Positions 1-8,227 of a stretch of DNA of 19,243 nucleotides are shown here, one piece after another. Position numbers and translations under genes: made by a program. This DNA is from Clostridiales bacterium (lineage in GTDB: Bacteria > Bacillota > Clostridia > Christensenellales > Borkfalkiaceae): assembly GCA_015069525.1 (NCBI GenBank), contig SVIK01000013.1:1-19243 (forward strand), read 5' to 3'. How positions within the stretch are numbered: position 1 is the stretch's first letter; each line of letters starts with the position of its first letter. The notes under the pieces are model-generated. The model did no database searches, had not been told where the DNA came from, and saw only the letters and a list, made by a program, of their open reading frames with translations.

Positions 1-1
1 A

Positions 2-379
2 TTTGAAAACGGCGAAAGCGGGGATATTCTCGTGCAAAAAGCGCCTGCTTGCACCATTCAAACGCAAGCGGAAGCCGTTTGCGAGCTTTTTGGTGGCGAT
101 AAGAACAATATCAAGGTAATCGGTATCCGACACGGCGAAAAGATGTACGAAACGCTTCTTACCAACGAGGAATGCGCAAACGCAATCGATTTGGGCAACT
201 TTTATAGAGTGCCTTGCGACAAGCGTGGCTTGAACTATGATAAGTTCTTTAAGCAAGGGGACGTAGAACGCAATCCGTTGACGGAATTCAACTCCAACAA
301 CACACAACTTTTAACGGTAGAAGAGACGAAAGCGAAGATTGCATCGCTTAGCTATATTCAAGAAGAATTAAAAAAATAA
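2..379 (+). CDS. capE: CapE/FnlA-type UDP-GlcNAc 4,6-dehydratase/5-epimerase, C-terminal part
   Basis: This gene is cut by the left edge. The reading frame is open from base 2 and only the last 125 residues are present; the family is usually about 340-350 residues. The visible stretch has the C-terminal features of the CapE/FnlA/WbjB family: GDILVQKAPACTIQT near the edge, followed by IGIRHGEKMYETLL and the FYRVPCD region. Family members are soluble NAD(P)-dependent short-chain-type enzymes that convert UDP-GlcNAc to the UDP-2-acetamido-2,6-dideoxy-beta-L-arabino-hex-4-ulose intermediate, the first step towards UDP-N-acetyl-L-fucosamine. The nucleotide-binding motif and catalytic residues lie outside the window. 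CapF follows after 10 bp and CapG lies two genes further on, which supports the pathway call. Related inverting dehydratases such as PseB are a less likely alternative, given these neighbours. Confidence 0.88.
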   Translation, partial: FENGESGDILVQKAPACTIQTQAEAVCELFGGDKNNIKVIGIRHGEKMYETLLTNEECANAIDLGNFYRVPCDKRGLNYDKFFKQGDVERNPLTEFNSNNTQLLTVEETKAKIASLSYIQEELKK

Positions 380-389
380 GGACAAATAC

Positions 390-1592
390 ATGAAAATTCT
401 TGTGACGGGTGCAAAAGGTTTCGTAGGCAAAAACCTTTGCACGGCATTAAACAACGTAAAAGACGGAAAGGACAGAACACGTCCCTCCTTAAAAATTGAA
501 GCCGTTTACGAATATGATATCGATAACACGCTTGACGATTTGGAGGGCTTTTGTAAGGATACGGATTTCGTATTCAACCTTGCGGGTGTAAACCGTCCAA
601 AGACGCAGGAAGAATTTATGCAAGGCAATTTCGGCTTTGCCTCCACTCTTTTGAATACCTTGCAAAAATACAATAACAAGGCGGGGGTTATGCTTTCCTC
701 GTCCATACAAGCAACGCTTATCGGTCGTTATGCCGACGGGGAATACGGCAAGAGCAAAAAGGCGGGGGAAGAACTCTTTTTCGAGTACGCAAAAAATAGC
801 GGTAGCGAAGTTTTCGTGTACCGTTTTCCCAACCTGTTCGGCAAATGGAGCCGTCCTAACTACAACAGCGCCGTAGCGACGTTTTGCAATAACATTGCCA
901 ACGATTTACCGATAACGGTAAACGATAGAGCGATTGAGCTAGAACTTGTGTACGTGGACGATTTGGTAAAGGAAATGCTGGATTTGTTGGAGGGGAAAGG
1001 ACACCGTTGCGATTACGACGGGTTGAACGCGGTGGCAAGCGATACGGGAAGATACTGCTTCGTCCCGACCAGCCACAAAGTGACGCTTGGCGAAATTGTG
1101 GATTTGTTGCACACCTTCCGCGCACAAAGCGAAACGCTTGTTATTCCCGAAATAGCAGAAGGGAGTTTTGCAAAGAAGCTCTATTCGACGTATCTTTCCT
1201 ATTTGCCGAAGGAAAAAGTCGCGTTTGATTTGAAGATGAACGTGGACGCAAGGGGGAGCTTTACGGAGCTTTTGAAAACGGAAAAATGCGGACAAGTATC
1301 TATTAATATTTCCAAACCAGGCATTACGAAAGGTCAGCATTGGCATCATACGAAATGGGAATTCTTCATTGTCGTTGCGGGCAAGGGCTTAATTCAACAG
1401 CGCAAAATCGGCACGGACGAGGTGCTTAATTTTGAAGTGAGCGGAGAGAAAATCCAAGCGGTGCATATGCTTCCTGGATACACGCATAACATCATTAATT
1501 TGTCGGATACGGAAAACTTAGTGACGGTAATGTGGGCGAACGAACAATTCGATTCCAATCACCCCGACACGTTTTTTGAGATAGTGGAATAA
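390..1592 (+). CDS. capF: CapF/FnlB: bifunctional sugar reductase with C-terminal cupin (UDP-L-FucNAc pathway)
   Basis: This is a two-domain enzyme of 400 residues. The N-terminal short-chain reductase part has the dinucleotide-binding motif GAKGFVG (residues 7-13) and the catalytic Tyr-x3-Lys (Y119, K123). The C-terminal cupin (about 285-400) has metal-ligand candidates in GQHWHHTKWE (H317, H319 or H320, E324) and a later His (H366). In CapF of Staphylococcus aureus the cupin epimerises the 4-keto sugar at C3 and the reductase reduces C4, giving UDP-2-acetamido-2,6-dideoxy-L-talose. Both halves look intact. AGGA lies about 8 nt before the ATG, and the gene starts 10 bp after the previous stop, so they are cotranscribed. 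Order, length and domain make-up match CapF/FnlB/WbjC. Without the neighbours the N-terminal half alone could be mistaken for a generic NAD-dependent epimerase. Confidence 0.92.
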   Translation: MKILVTGAKGFVGKNLCTALNNVKDGKDRTRPSLKIEAVYEYDIDNTLDDLEGFCKDTDFVFNLAGVNRPKTQEEFMQGNFGFASTLLNTLQKYNNKAGVMLSSSIQATLIGRYADGEYGKSKKAGEELFFEYAKNSGSEVFVYRFPNLFGKWSRPNYNSAVATFCNNIANDLPITVNDRAIELELVYVDDLVKEMLDLLEGKGHRCDYDGLNAVASDTGRYCFVPTSHKVTLGEIVDLLHTFRAQSETLVIPEIAEGSFAKKLYSTYLSYLPKEKVAFDLKMNVDARGSFTELLKTEKCGQVSINISKPGITKGQHWHHTKWEFFIVVAGKGLIQQRKIGTDEVLNFEVSGEKIQAVHMLPGYTHNIINLSDTENLVTVMWANEQFDSNHPDTFFEIVE

Positions 1593-1594
1593 GC

Positions 1595-2827
1595 ATGGAA
1601 ATTTTAACGAGAGAACAACAAATCGTATTGCATTTGGCGGGGCGGAGCATTTCCGCAGAACCGTCTTCTCTCGTTTTAGCAAACGAATATTTTGAAAACG
1701 CCGATTGGGAAGAAGTGGAGCGTATATGCCAAATGCAAGCGATAACGCTTTCCGCGTTCGACGCGCTTTCTCCGTATAAAAAGCTTATCCCGACGGCGGT
1801 ATACGAGCATTGGAAAAAGAACGCTTTTTCAGCGCTCCAATCCAATTATTTTGTCATGCAAGCGCAGACGGAATTAACAGCGCTTCTGCAAGAGAACTCT
1901 TTTCCGTATATTATATTAAAAGGGCTTTCTGCGGGCGCGTATTATCCCAAAACGGATTTGCGTTCGCTTGGCGACGTCGACTTTTTAATCGAGCCCGAAA
2001 AACAAAAGGAAATAGAAAACGTTTTAATAGAAAACGGTTATCAAAAGAGCGCGCAGGAAACGGACCACCACGTTGTTTTTTATAAACAAAAGGCGCATTT
2101 GGAAATGCACTTTGAGGTAGCGGGGATACCGCACGGAGAGGTGGGAGAGCTCGTTCGCGCGTGCTTGCAAGACGCGTTGAACTCTTCTATAAAACGAGGA
2201 GAAAACGGCGTGTTTTACGCGCCAAACGATGCGCATCACGGTTTAATTTTGCTGTTGCACATGCAACACCACATGCTTGGCGAAGGGCTGGGTATACGCC
2301 ATTTATGCGATTGGGCAACATACGTGAACGGCACGTACGAAAAGGAATATTGGGCGGAAACGTTGCTTCCTTTCCTAAAAAAAATCGGGTTGTACACATA
2401 CGCAAAGGTCATGACGAAAACGTGCGCGATATATTTGCAAAGCGTTTGTCCCGATTGGGCGTGTGACGCGAAAGAGGCGCTCTGCCTTGAAGTGATAAGC
2501 GACGTGTTGGCGTGCGGAAATTTTGGGCGGAACGACGAGGAACGCTCCAAGGGTGGTATGCTCGTATCCGAGCACGGCAAAGAGGGTACAAAGCATAATA
2601 GAGCGTATTATTTATGCAAGCTTTTGCATACGGAAACGATGGGAAATCGCGCGGTAAACCGTTGCAAATTATGTTATCCGTTCGTATACGTATGGAGAAT
2701 TTGTTGGCATTTAACAAGGGCGATTTTTGGAAAAAGTAAACCGATAAAGGTATTTAACGAAGCAAAAAAACGCAAAGCAATTTACGATAAATTAAAGGTA
2801 TTCGAAAGGGATACTAAGGAGAAATAA
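1595..2827 (+). CDS. Nucleotidyltransferase-fold protein of the NTP_transf_5 type, function unknown
   Basis: The protein has 410 residues. Its recognisable core lies at about 100-200: an LKG motif (108-110), an Arg/Leu-rich turn, then SLGDVDFLI with the two metal-binding Asp residues (D127 and D129) of a nucleotidyltransferase fold, followed by a His-rich stretch (DHHVVFY, then LEMHFE). This pattern matches the uncharacterised nucleotidyltransferase family PF14907, whose members often sit in polysaccharide or peptide biosynthesis loci. I see no signal peptide or clear membrane helix. The C-terminal 130 residues are basic and unrecognised. The gene lies between capF (2-bp gap) and the 2-epimerase gene (3-bp gap), so it is made from the same mRNA. 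Its substrate cannot be read from the sequence; transfer of a nucleotide or phospho-substituent to a glycan precursor is only a guess. Confidence 0.75.
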   Translation: MEILTREQQIVLHLAGRSISAEPSSLVLANEYFENADWEEVERICQMQAITLSAFDALSPYKKLIPTAVYEHWKKNAFSALQSNYFVMQAQTELTALLQENSFPYIILKGLSAGAYYPKTDLRSLGDVDFLIEPEKQKEIENVLIENGYQKSAQETDHHVVFYKQKAHLEMHFEVAGIPHGEVGELVRACLQDALNSSIKRGENGVFYAPNDAHHGLILLLHMQHHMLGEGLGIRHLCDWATYVNGTYEKEYWAETLLPFLKKIGLYTYAKVMTKTCAIYLQSVCPDWACDAKEALCLEVISDVLACGNFGRNDEERSKGGMLVSEHGKEGTKHNRAYYLCKLLHTETMGNRAVNRCKLCYPFVYVWRICWHLTRAIFGKSKPIKVFNEAKKRKAIYDKLKVFERDTKEK

Positions 2828-2830
2828 AGC

Positions 2831-4021
2831 ATGGAAACGAAGATGAAATTGGATTATTCCGACGTAAAATTCAAAGAAGACGGGCGGTTAAAACTCTTAA
2901 TTATCGTGGGCACGCGCCCCGAAATTATCCGTTTGGCGGCGGTTATCAATAAAGCCCGTCAATACTTCGATTGTATTTTGGCACATACGGGACAAAATTA
3001 CGATTATAATTTGAACGGCGTATTTTTTAAGGATTTGAAGATAGACGCTCCCGAGGTATACATGGACGCAGTCGGCGACGATTTGGGCGCAACGGTTGGG
3101 AATATTATCAATTGTTCCTATAAGCTTATGAACGCCTGTAAGCCAGACGCGTTGCTCGTCTTGGGCGACACGAACAGCTGTCTTTCAGCAATCCCTGCAA
3201 AGCGCTTGCATATCCCCATTTTCCATATGGAAGCGGGAAACAGATGCAAGGACGAGTGTCTGCCTGAGGAAACGAACCGCCGATTGGTGGACATCATTTC
3301 CGACGTCAATTTGGCGTATTCGGAGCACGCCCGTAGATACCTTGCCGATTGCGGTTTGCCCAAGGAAAGAACGTACGTGACGGGCTCGCCCATGGCAGAG
3401 GTATTAAGAAACAACCTTGCGGATATCGAAAAGAGCGACGTGCTTGAACGGCTCCATTTACAAGCGAAGAAATACATCCTTTTGTCGGCGCATAGAGAGG
3501 AGAATATCGATACGGAAAAGAACTTTATTTCCCTCTTTACGGCAATCAATAAAATGGCGGAAAAATACGATATGCCCATTTTGTATTCCTGCCATCCCCG
3601 TAGCAAAAAGCGTTTGGAAACGAGTGGATTCGAGCTCGACAAACGGGTGATTTGCCAACAGCCTTTGGGATTCCACGATTATAACAATTTGCAAATGAAC
3701 GCGTTTGCCGTCGTATCGGATAGCGGTACTTTGCCCGAGGAAAGTAGCTTCTTTACCAGCCTTGGCAAGCCTTTCCCCGCAGTATGTATCCGCACCTCGA
3801 CGGAGCGTCCCGAGGCGCTTGATAAAGCGTGTTTCGTGCTTGCAGGGATAGACGAAAAGAACCTTTTGCAAGCGGTGGATACGGCGGTACGTTTAACGCA
3901 GGACGGTAGCCACGGTATTCCCGTGCCCGATTACGTAGAAGAGAACGTTTCTACGAAAGTGGTAAAACTTATCCAAAGCTACACGGGCGTCGTGGATAAA
4001 ATGGTTTGGAGAAAATACTAA
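2831..4021 (+). CDS. capG: CapG/FnlC-type non-hydrolysing UDP-sugar 2-epimerase
   Basis: This 396-residue protein is a WecB-superfamily epimerase with a GT-B-like fold. Visible motifs are IIVGTRPEIIRL (24-35), AHTGQNYD (51-58), the HMEAGNR and LPEETNRR stretches, LLSAHREEN, YSCHPRS and VVSDSGTLPEESSF. The His and Glu in these motifs correspond to UDP-binding and catalytic positions in WecB. In the CapE-CapF-CapG pathway this enzyme inverts C2 of the UDP-N-acetyl-L-pneumosamine-type intermediate to give UDP-N-acetyl-L-fucosamine. That role is preferred over plain UDP-ManNAc formation because CapE and CapF precede it. AAGGAG at 2817-2822 lies 8 nt before the chosen ATG; a second Met four codons later (2843) gives a start that looks just as family-like. 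A terminator follows directly. Confidence 0.9.
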   Translation: METKMKLDYSDVKFKEDGRLKLLIIVGTRPEIIRLAAVINKARQYFDCILAHTGQNYDYNLNGVFFKDLKIDAPEVYMDAVGDDLGATVGNIINCSYKLMNACKPDALLVLGDTNSCLSAIPAKRLHIPIFHMEAGNRCKDECLPEETNRRLVDIISDVNLAYSEHARRYLADCGLPKERTYVTGSPMAEVLRNNLADIEKSDVLERLHLQAKKYILLSAHREENIDTEKNFISLFTAINKMAEKYDMPILYSCHPRSKKRLETSGFELDKRVICQQPLGFHDYNNLQMNAFAVVSDSGTLPEESSFFTSLGKPFPAVCIRTSTERPEALDKACFVLAGIDEKNLLQAVDTAVRLTQDGSHGIPVPDYVEENVSTKVVKLIQSYTGVVDKMVWRKY

Positions 4022-4041
4022 ACAATGAATTGGTTAAAAGA

Positions 4042-4072
4042 GCCTCTCTTGGTTAAGAGGGGCACTTTTTTT
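4042..4072 (+). terminator. Intrinsic terminator after the capEFG unit
   Basis: A 9-bp stem (GCCTCTCTT pairing with AAGAGGGGC, one G-T wobble) with a GGTT loop is followed by AC and seven T residues. It lies 20 bp after the 2-epimerase stop codon and separates this unit from the promoter at 4118. Confidence 0.85.
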
Positions 4073-4117
4073 GTGTGAAAAAACGGGAAGCGTAGCGATA
4101 AAAAATAAAGACGGGTA

Positions 4118-4146
4118 TTGACTTTCCCGCGCGCACGTGATATAAT
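4118..4146 (+). promoter_or_regulatory. Extended -10 sigma-A promoter for the second polysaccharide unit
   Basis: The -35 box TTGACT (4118-4123) and the -10 box TATAAT (4141-4146) are separated by 17 bp, with a TGA extension directly before the -10 box (TG-n-TATAAT). The start codon of the aminotransferase is at 4220, giving a leader of about 65 nt. No operator is obvious. Confidence 0.85.
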
Positions 4147-4219
4147 ATATACTGCCATTATACGGAGTGTTTATTTGGTTTAGTATAAGAGGCAGAACTC
4201 TTTAAAAAGGAGAAAGGTT

Positions 4220-5425
4220 ATGAAAGTTGCGTTTTCACCGCCGGACATATCGGAATTGGAGATAGCGGAGGTGTCGCAAGCGTTGCGTTCGGGTTGGATT
4301 ACGACGGGCCCGCGCACGAAATTGCTTGAAAGACGAATCGCGGATTGGATTGGGTGCGAGCGTTGCGTATGCTTAAATTCCCAAACGGCGTGTGCAGAAA
4401 TGGCGTTGCGCGTCATGGGGATTGGCGAAGGTGACGAGGTAATTACGACGGCGTATACGTATACGGCGTCCGCTTCCGTCGTTTGTCACGTGGGGGCAAA
4501 GCTCGTTTTAGTGGATACGCAAAAGGACTCCTATGAAATGGACTATAACGCATTGGAAAATGCGATAACGGAGCGCACGAAAGCAATTATTCCCGTAGAC
4601 TTGGGGGGGGTGCCTTGCGATTACGAACGCATTTTTGCCATTGTGGAGCAAAAGAAGCATCTTTTCAAGCCCGCAAACGCTTATCAAAAAGCGCTTGGCA
4701 GAATTGCGGTTATGGCGGACACGGCGCATGCGTTTGGTGCGCGGTATAAAGGGAAGATGATAGGGGCTGTGGCGGATTTTTCCTCCTTTTCTTTCCACGC
4801 TGTAAAAAATTTGACGACGGCGGAGGGCGGTGCGCTTACTTGGCGCACGATTGCAGGCGTTGATAACGACGAGATTTATAAAAAACTGCAACTTTTAAGC
4901 TTGCACGGTCAATCGAAAGACGCCTTGGCAAAAACGCAACTTGGCGCGTGGGAATACGACGTTGTCGGTACGTATTACAAGTGTAATATGGCGGACGTGA
5001 CGGCGGCGATTGGGTTAAAGCAGTTCGAACGTTATCCCGCCATGTTGGCAAGAAGAAAGGAAATTATTGAAAAATACGATAAAGCGCTTCGTCCGCTCGG
5101 CGTGGAAACGCTTACGCATTACAGCGAAGAAAAGCAATCCTCAGGGCATCTGTACTTGACGAGGATTCCCAATATCTCCGCGGAGCAAAGAAACGAAATC
5201 ATCGTAAAAATGGCGGAACGGGAAATTGCGTGCAACGTGCATTATAAACCGTTGCCTATGCATACGGCGTATAAAAATTTGGGTTTTGCCATCAAGGATT
5301 ATCCCAACGCCTACGCGCGTTTCGAAAAGGAAATTACGTTGCCTTTGCACACTTGCTTGACGGATGAGGAAGTGGATTACGTGCTGGAAAATTATATCGA
5401 TATTATAAAAGGGTATATGCAATGA
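4220..5425 (+). CDS. DegT/DnrJ/EryC1/StrS-family PLP sugar aminotransferase
   Basis: The protein has 401 residues, the usual size for the family. It has SGWITTGPRT near the N terminus (24-33), a TAYTYTASASVV segment (77-88), the PLP-ring Asp in VMADTAHAFGA (D167), and the Schiff-base Lys in SFHAVKNLTTAEGGAL (K196). These enzymes transfer an amino group from glutamate to a 4-keto (or 3-keto) nucleotide-linked deoxy sugar in the cytoplasm. The exact sugar is not determinable. A 4-amino-4,6-dideoxy sugar of the PglE, PseC or WecE kind is likely because a GNAT acetyltransferase and a priming sugar-phosphate transferase follow. AAGGAG (4207-4212) stands 7 nt before the ATG. It is the first gene behind the 4118 promoter, and its stop overlaps the next start (ATGA), so translation is probably coupled. 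Confidence 0.93.
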   Translation: MKVAFSPPDISELEIAEVSQALRSGWITTGPRTKLLERRIADWIGCERCVCLNSQTACAEMALRVMGIGEGDEVITTAYTYTASASVVCHVGAKLVLVDTQKDSYEMDYNALENAITERTKAIIPVDLGGVPCDYERIFAIVEQKKHLFKPANAYQKALGRIAVMADTAHAFGARYKGKMIGAVADFSSFSFHAVKNLTTAEGGALTWRTIAGVDNDEIYKKLQLLSLHGQSKDALAKTQLGAWEYDVVGTYYKCNMADVTAAIGLKQFERYPAMLARRKEIIEKYDKALRPLGVETLTHYSEEKQSSGHLYLTRIPNISAEQRNEIIVKMAEREIACNVHYKPLPMHTAYKNLGFAIKDYPNAYARFEKEITLPLHTCLTDEEVDYVLENYIDIIKGYMQ

Positions 5426-6174
5426 AACTTTGTAAATGGGAAGAACTTCCTTTGAGCATGCAAACGGAAGAGGTGAAAAAATATTACGACGTATTGAAAA
5501 AGAAGAAAGCGTCGCTTTTTTTCAAGCGCGCTTTTGACGTAGTAGCTTCCTTTTTCATGCTTCTAATTTTATCGCCCGTATTCCTTCTTTTGGCTATTGC
5601 AATAAAAATCGATTCCCGTGGGCCGGTGTTCTATCGTCAAGTGCGCGTCACGCAGTACGGCAAGCGGTTTAGAATTTTTAAATTCCGCACGATGGTGCAA
5701 AACGCGGATAAAATTGGTGCGCAGGTGACGGCGAATCACGATTCCCGTATAACGCGCGTTGGTCGGTTTATCCGCAAATGCCGTTTGGACGAAATTTGTC
5801 AATTGATAGACGTGTTAAGGGGTACGATGACGTTCGTGGGGACTCGTCCCGAAGTCCCTAAATACGTGGACGAATATACGCCCGAAATGAAGGCAACGCT
5901 GTTGTTGCCCGCAGGCGTGACCAGCGAAACGAGCGTCTATTATAAAGACGAGGACAAACTTTTAGAAGAAGCGGAAGACACGGATAAGGTGTACGTAGAA
6001 AAAGTGTTGCCCGAAAAGATGTATTACAATTTAAAAGCTATCGAACGGTTTGGTTTTTGGCACGATATTTCCGTGCTGTTTATGACGGTATTTGCCGTGC
6101 TCGGGAAGAAGTACGAGCCGAAGGAACCGTATCAAAAAGTAGTAGAAAACGAAGTGCAAGAAAAAGCGCAATAA
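5422..6174 (+). CDS. Undecaprenyl-phosphate sugar-1-phosphate transferase (PglC/WcaJ-like)
   Basis: The protein has 250 residues. A short cytoplasmic N terminus leads into one hydrophobic helix (about 38-62), which in the PglC structure is a re-entrant membrane helix. It is followed by the family motifs SRGPVFYRQVRV (65-76), FRIFKFRTM (83-91), RVGRFIRKCRLDEICQL with the catalytic Asp-Glu dyad (D123, E124), and MTFVGTRPEVPKYVDEY (136-152). The enzyme moves a sugar 1-phosphate from a UDP-sugar to undecaprenyl phosphate at the inner face of the membrane and so starts each repeat unit. It is monotopic: the second half of the large WcaJ-type proteins, without their N-terminal membrane helices. The start overlaps the aminotransferase stop by 4 bp. 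The charged C-terminal 25 residues (KYEPKEPYQK onwards) look like an unstructured tail. Confidence 0.93.
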   Translation: MKLCKWEELPLSMQTEEVKKYYDVLKKKKASLFFKRAFDVVASFFMLLILSPVFLLLAIAIKIDSRGPVFYRQVRVTQYGKRFRIFKFRTMVQNADKIGAQVTANHDSRITRVGRFIRKCRLDEICQLIDVLRGTMTFVGTRPEVPKYVDEYTPEMKATLLLPAGVTSETSVYYKDEDKLLEEAEDTDKVYVEKVLPEKMYYNLKAIERFGFWHDISVLFMTVFAVLGKKYEPKEPYQKVVENEVQEKAQ

Positions 6175-6184
6175 GAGGCTAATA

Positions 6185-6796
6185 ATGGAGATAAGGGTTG
6201 TCGACGGCAAGGATAAAAAAGAGATAAAGCGTATCGTATCCGTGCATATGCAAACGTTTACGGGCTTTTTCTTGACGTTTATGGGAAAAGGCTTTTTAAA
6301 GCAAATGTATCAATCGTATTGTAGACATGCCGATTCGGAGCTGTTGGGAGCGTACAACGACGAGGGCGAAATCGTCGGCTTTTTGGCTTGGTCGGCAAAC
6401 ATGAGCGGACTTTATAAATACATGATAAAGAAAAAGCTGATTCCGTTTGCATGGTACAGCATGGGCGCGTTTTTTAGAAAACCGCGCGTATTTATGCGCT
6501 TAATACGCGCCTTTTTGAAACCGAGCGAAAGCGCACGAGAGGAAGCTTACGTAGAGCTTGCGTCTATCGGCGTAGACCCGGGTGCAAAATCCGTTGGGGT
6601 AGGGAGTGCGCTGATAGATACGTTAAAGGAGCGCGTGGATTTTTCAAAGCACGCGTATATCGCTTTGGAAACGGACGCGGAAAACAACGACGGCGTCAAC
6701 CGTTTTTATCAAAAGAACGGTTTTGTTTTAGAAAGAAATTATACTACCCGTGAAGGACGGGCGATGAACGAATATAGATGGAGGCCACAGAATTGA
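6185..6796 (+). CDS. GNAT-family N-acetyltransferase in the sugar locus
   Basis: The protein has 203 residues. The acetyl-CoA-binding motif A is visible as VELASIGVDPGAKSVGVGSAL (K135-S-V-G-V-G140 in the usual Q/R-x-x-G-x-G place), and the C-terminal part has the common N-x2-N/G-x-x-FY-x-K-x-GF pattern (NDGVNRFYQKNGF, 168-180). GNAT enzymes transfer an acetyl group to an amine. With a sugar aminotransferase two genes upstream, acetylation of the new amino sugar (as in WecD or PseH) is the natural inference, but the substrate is not visible. The gene starts 11 bp after the previous stop with GAGG (6175-6178) before the ATG, and its 3' end overlaps the glycosyltransferase start. An insertion between beta strands (about 70-120, rich in Phe, Arg and Lys) is longer than in minimal GNATs. 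Confidence 0.85.
   Translation: MEIRVVDGKDKKEIKRIVSVHMQTFTGFFLTFMGKGFLKQMYQSYCRHADSELLGAYNDEGEIVGFLAWSANMSGLYKYMIKKKLIPFAWYSMGAFFRKPRVFMRLIRAFLKPSESAREEAYVELASIGVDPGAKSVGVGSALIDTLKERVDFSKHAYIALETDAENNDGVNRFYQKNGFVLERNYTTREGRAMNEYRWRPQN
6780..6795 (+). promoter_or_regulatory. Ribosome site that favours a TTG start for the glycosyltransferase
   Basis: GGAGG (6780-6784) is followed after 8 nt by TTG (6793-6795), which overlaps the TGA stop of the acetyltransferase. The in-frame ATG at 6778 lies on top of this site and has no ribosome site of its own. Confidence 0.7.
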
Positions 6797-8025
6797 ATAT
6801 TCTGTTTTTGAACGCGTATTACGAGCCGGAACAGATTTCTTTTACCCACCTCGAACGGGACTTGCTTTCCCGATTGGTGGAACAAGGACATCGTATCCAT
6901 ATCGTATGTCCCACGCCTACGCGCGGGATATCTAAGGAAACGGCGAAACGGTACGCGAAAATAAAAGAGGAAACGTTGTATAACGGAATGGTATCCGTAC
7001 GCCGTTTTCGTGCTCCGCAGGAAAAAAGAAATCCTATCGTCCGTGCGTTGCGGTATTTTTGGTGCAATTGGCGTACCTGTCGAATTGGCAAAAAGTATAA
7101 AGATATCGACGTAGTGTTCGCCGTGAGTACTCCGCCCACGCAAGGCTACGTGGCTGGAAAGGTCGCCAAGAAATTAAAATGTCCTTTGGTGTATTCGTTG
7201 CAGGATATATTCCCCGATTCGCTTGTGACGACGGGTTTGACAAGAGAGGGGAGCCTTCTTTGGAAGATAGGCAGAAAGATAGAGAAAAAGACGTATAAGC
7301 GGTGCGATAAAATTATCGTCATATCCAATTCTTGCAAGCAAAATCTTTTAAATAAGGGCGAGGACGAGGGGAAGATAGCGCTTATCCCCAATTGGGTGAA
7401 CGTAGAAAAAGTGCGTCCCGTAAGCAAGGAACAAAACGCTTTGTATCAAGAACTCGGTATTGATTTGGGGAAATTTACCGTCGTATACGCGGGGAATTTG
7501 GGCGAGGCGCAGGGTGCGGACGTCATTATCCGCACGGCAGAGCGTTTACAAGCGGAAACGAACGTTCAATTCGTTATATTCGGTAGCGGAGTGCAATATG
7601 AAGAAGCACGTCGTACGATAGAGGAAAAAGGGTTAAACAATATTATCATCCATCCCATTTTGCCACAAGAGCGCGTGTCGGAGGTGTACAGCCTTGGCGA
7701 CGTGGCGTTGATTGTGTGCAAAAAGGGGGTAGGAACAAGCGGAATGCCCAGCAAAACGTGGAGCATTATGGCGTGCAACACGTCGATAATCAGCGCCTTT
7801 GACGAGGATAGCGATTTGGCGAATTTGTTAAAGGAAACGGGCGGGGGCGTATGCGTAGAGCCAGAAAACGCATCTGCGTTGGCGGAGGCGATTATTCAAG
7901 CGAAAACCAATCGAGAAAACGGGGCTTTGACGAGCAACGCAAGGTCGTACGTAGAAGAAAACGCGTCGTCTAAGGTATGCGCGCAAAGATATATCGACGT
8001 ATTGGAAGAAGCAACTAAAAAGTAA
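6793..8025 (+). CDS. WbuB-like family 4 glycosyltransferase
   Basis: This GT-B glycosyltransferase has 410 residues from the TTG start (five more if the ATG at 6778 is used). From TTG the protein begins with the family-like NILFLNAYYEPEQ, and the GGAGG site fits that start. Visible parts are an acceptor-side domain with PLVYSLQDIFPDSL, a hinge region with IALIPNWVNVEKV, then the donor-binding domain with FTVVYAGNLGEAQGADV, FVIFGSG and GVGTSGMPSKTWSIMA near the C terminus, where GT4 enzymes bind the nucleotide-sugar phosphate. WbuB of E. coli O26 is the predicted L-FucNAc transferase, and the capEFG genes upstream would supply UDP-L-FucNAc, so transfer of L-FucNAc to the primed lipid carrier is a reasonable inference. 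It is cytoplasmic or peripheral, with no membrane helix. It is the last gene of the unit, followed by a terminator. Confidence 0.9.
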   Translation: MNILFLNAYYEPEQISFTHLERDLLSRLVEQGHRIHIVCPTPTRGISKETAKRYAKIKEETLYNGMVSVRRFRAPQEKRNPIVRALRYFWCNWRTCRIGKKYKDIDVVFAVSTPPTQGYVAGKVAKKLKCPLVYSLQDIFPDSLVTTGLTREGSLLWKIGRKIEKKTYKRCDKIIVISNSCKQNLLNKGEDEGKIALIPNWVNVEKVRPVSKEQNALYQELGIDLGKFTVVYAGNLGEAQGADVIIRTAERLQAETNVQFVIFGSGVQYEEARRTIEEKGLNNIIIHPILPQERVSEVYSLGDVALIVCKKGVGTSGMPSKTWSIMACNTSIISAFDEDSDLANLLKETGGGVCVEPENASALAEAIIQAKTNRENGALTSNARSYVEENASSKVCAQRYIDVLEEATKK

Positions 8026-8028
8026 AAT

Positions 8029-8057
8029 AAAAATCCTCCCTGCATGGGAGGATTTTT
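8029..8057 (+). terminator. Terminator after the glycosyltransferase
   Basis: A perfect inverted repeat, AAAATCCTCCC and GGGAGGATTTT, surrounds a 5-nt TGCAT loop and is followed by TA. It starts 4 bp after the stop codon. The A/T flanks are symmetric, so it may also stop transcripts arriving from the tRNA side. Confidence 0.85.
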
Positions 8058-8060
8058 ATT

Positions 8061-8227
8061 GGCGCAGGCGGAGGGAGATTTGCAAAGCAAAAGTGTCCTC
8101 GCTCACGTATACGATTGAAATAAAAAGCCAACCGCTATTCGCTCGTCGCACGAACCCCCGATAATTCGCGCGTTCGTGCTACCCTCTAAACCAAAAAAAG
8201 GCATTCCCAAAACGGGAAGCCTTTTTT
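8061..8227. repeat. 167-bp direct repeat, copy 1 (tRNA-Ser-tail repeat)
   Basis: This is the first of two tandem units in perfect register (8061 and 8228 are 167 bp apart). It begins with GGCGCAGGCGGAGGGA, identical to the 3' end of the tRNA-Ser gene at 8395-8410. The middle holds an 8-bp inverted repeat (GCACGAAC at 8148-8155, GTTCGTGC at 8172-8179). The unit ends with a long terminator hairpin. It differs from copy 2 at only two positions (C at 8133 and 8135, where copy 2 has T). Confidence 0.95.
8194..8227. terminator. Bidirectional terminator hairpin in repeat copy 1
   Basis: AAAAAAGGC plus TTCCC pairs with GGGAA plus GCCTTTTTT around an AAAAC loop, with one bulged A at 8203. The A and T tracts at its ends make it terminator-like in both directions. 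Confidence 0.7.
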
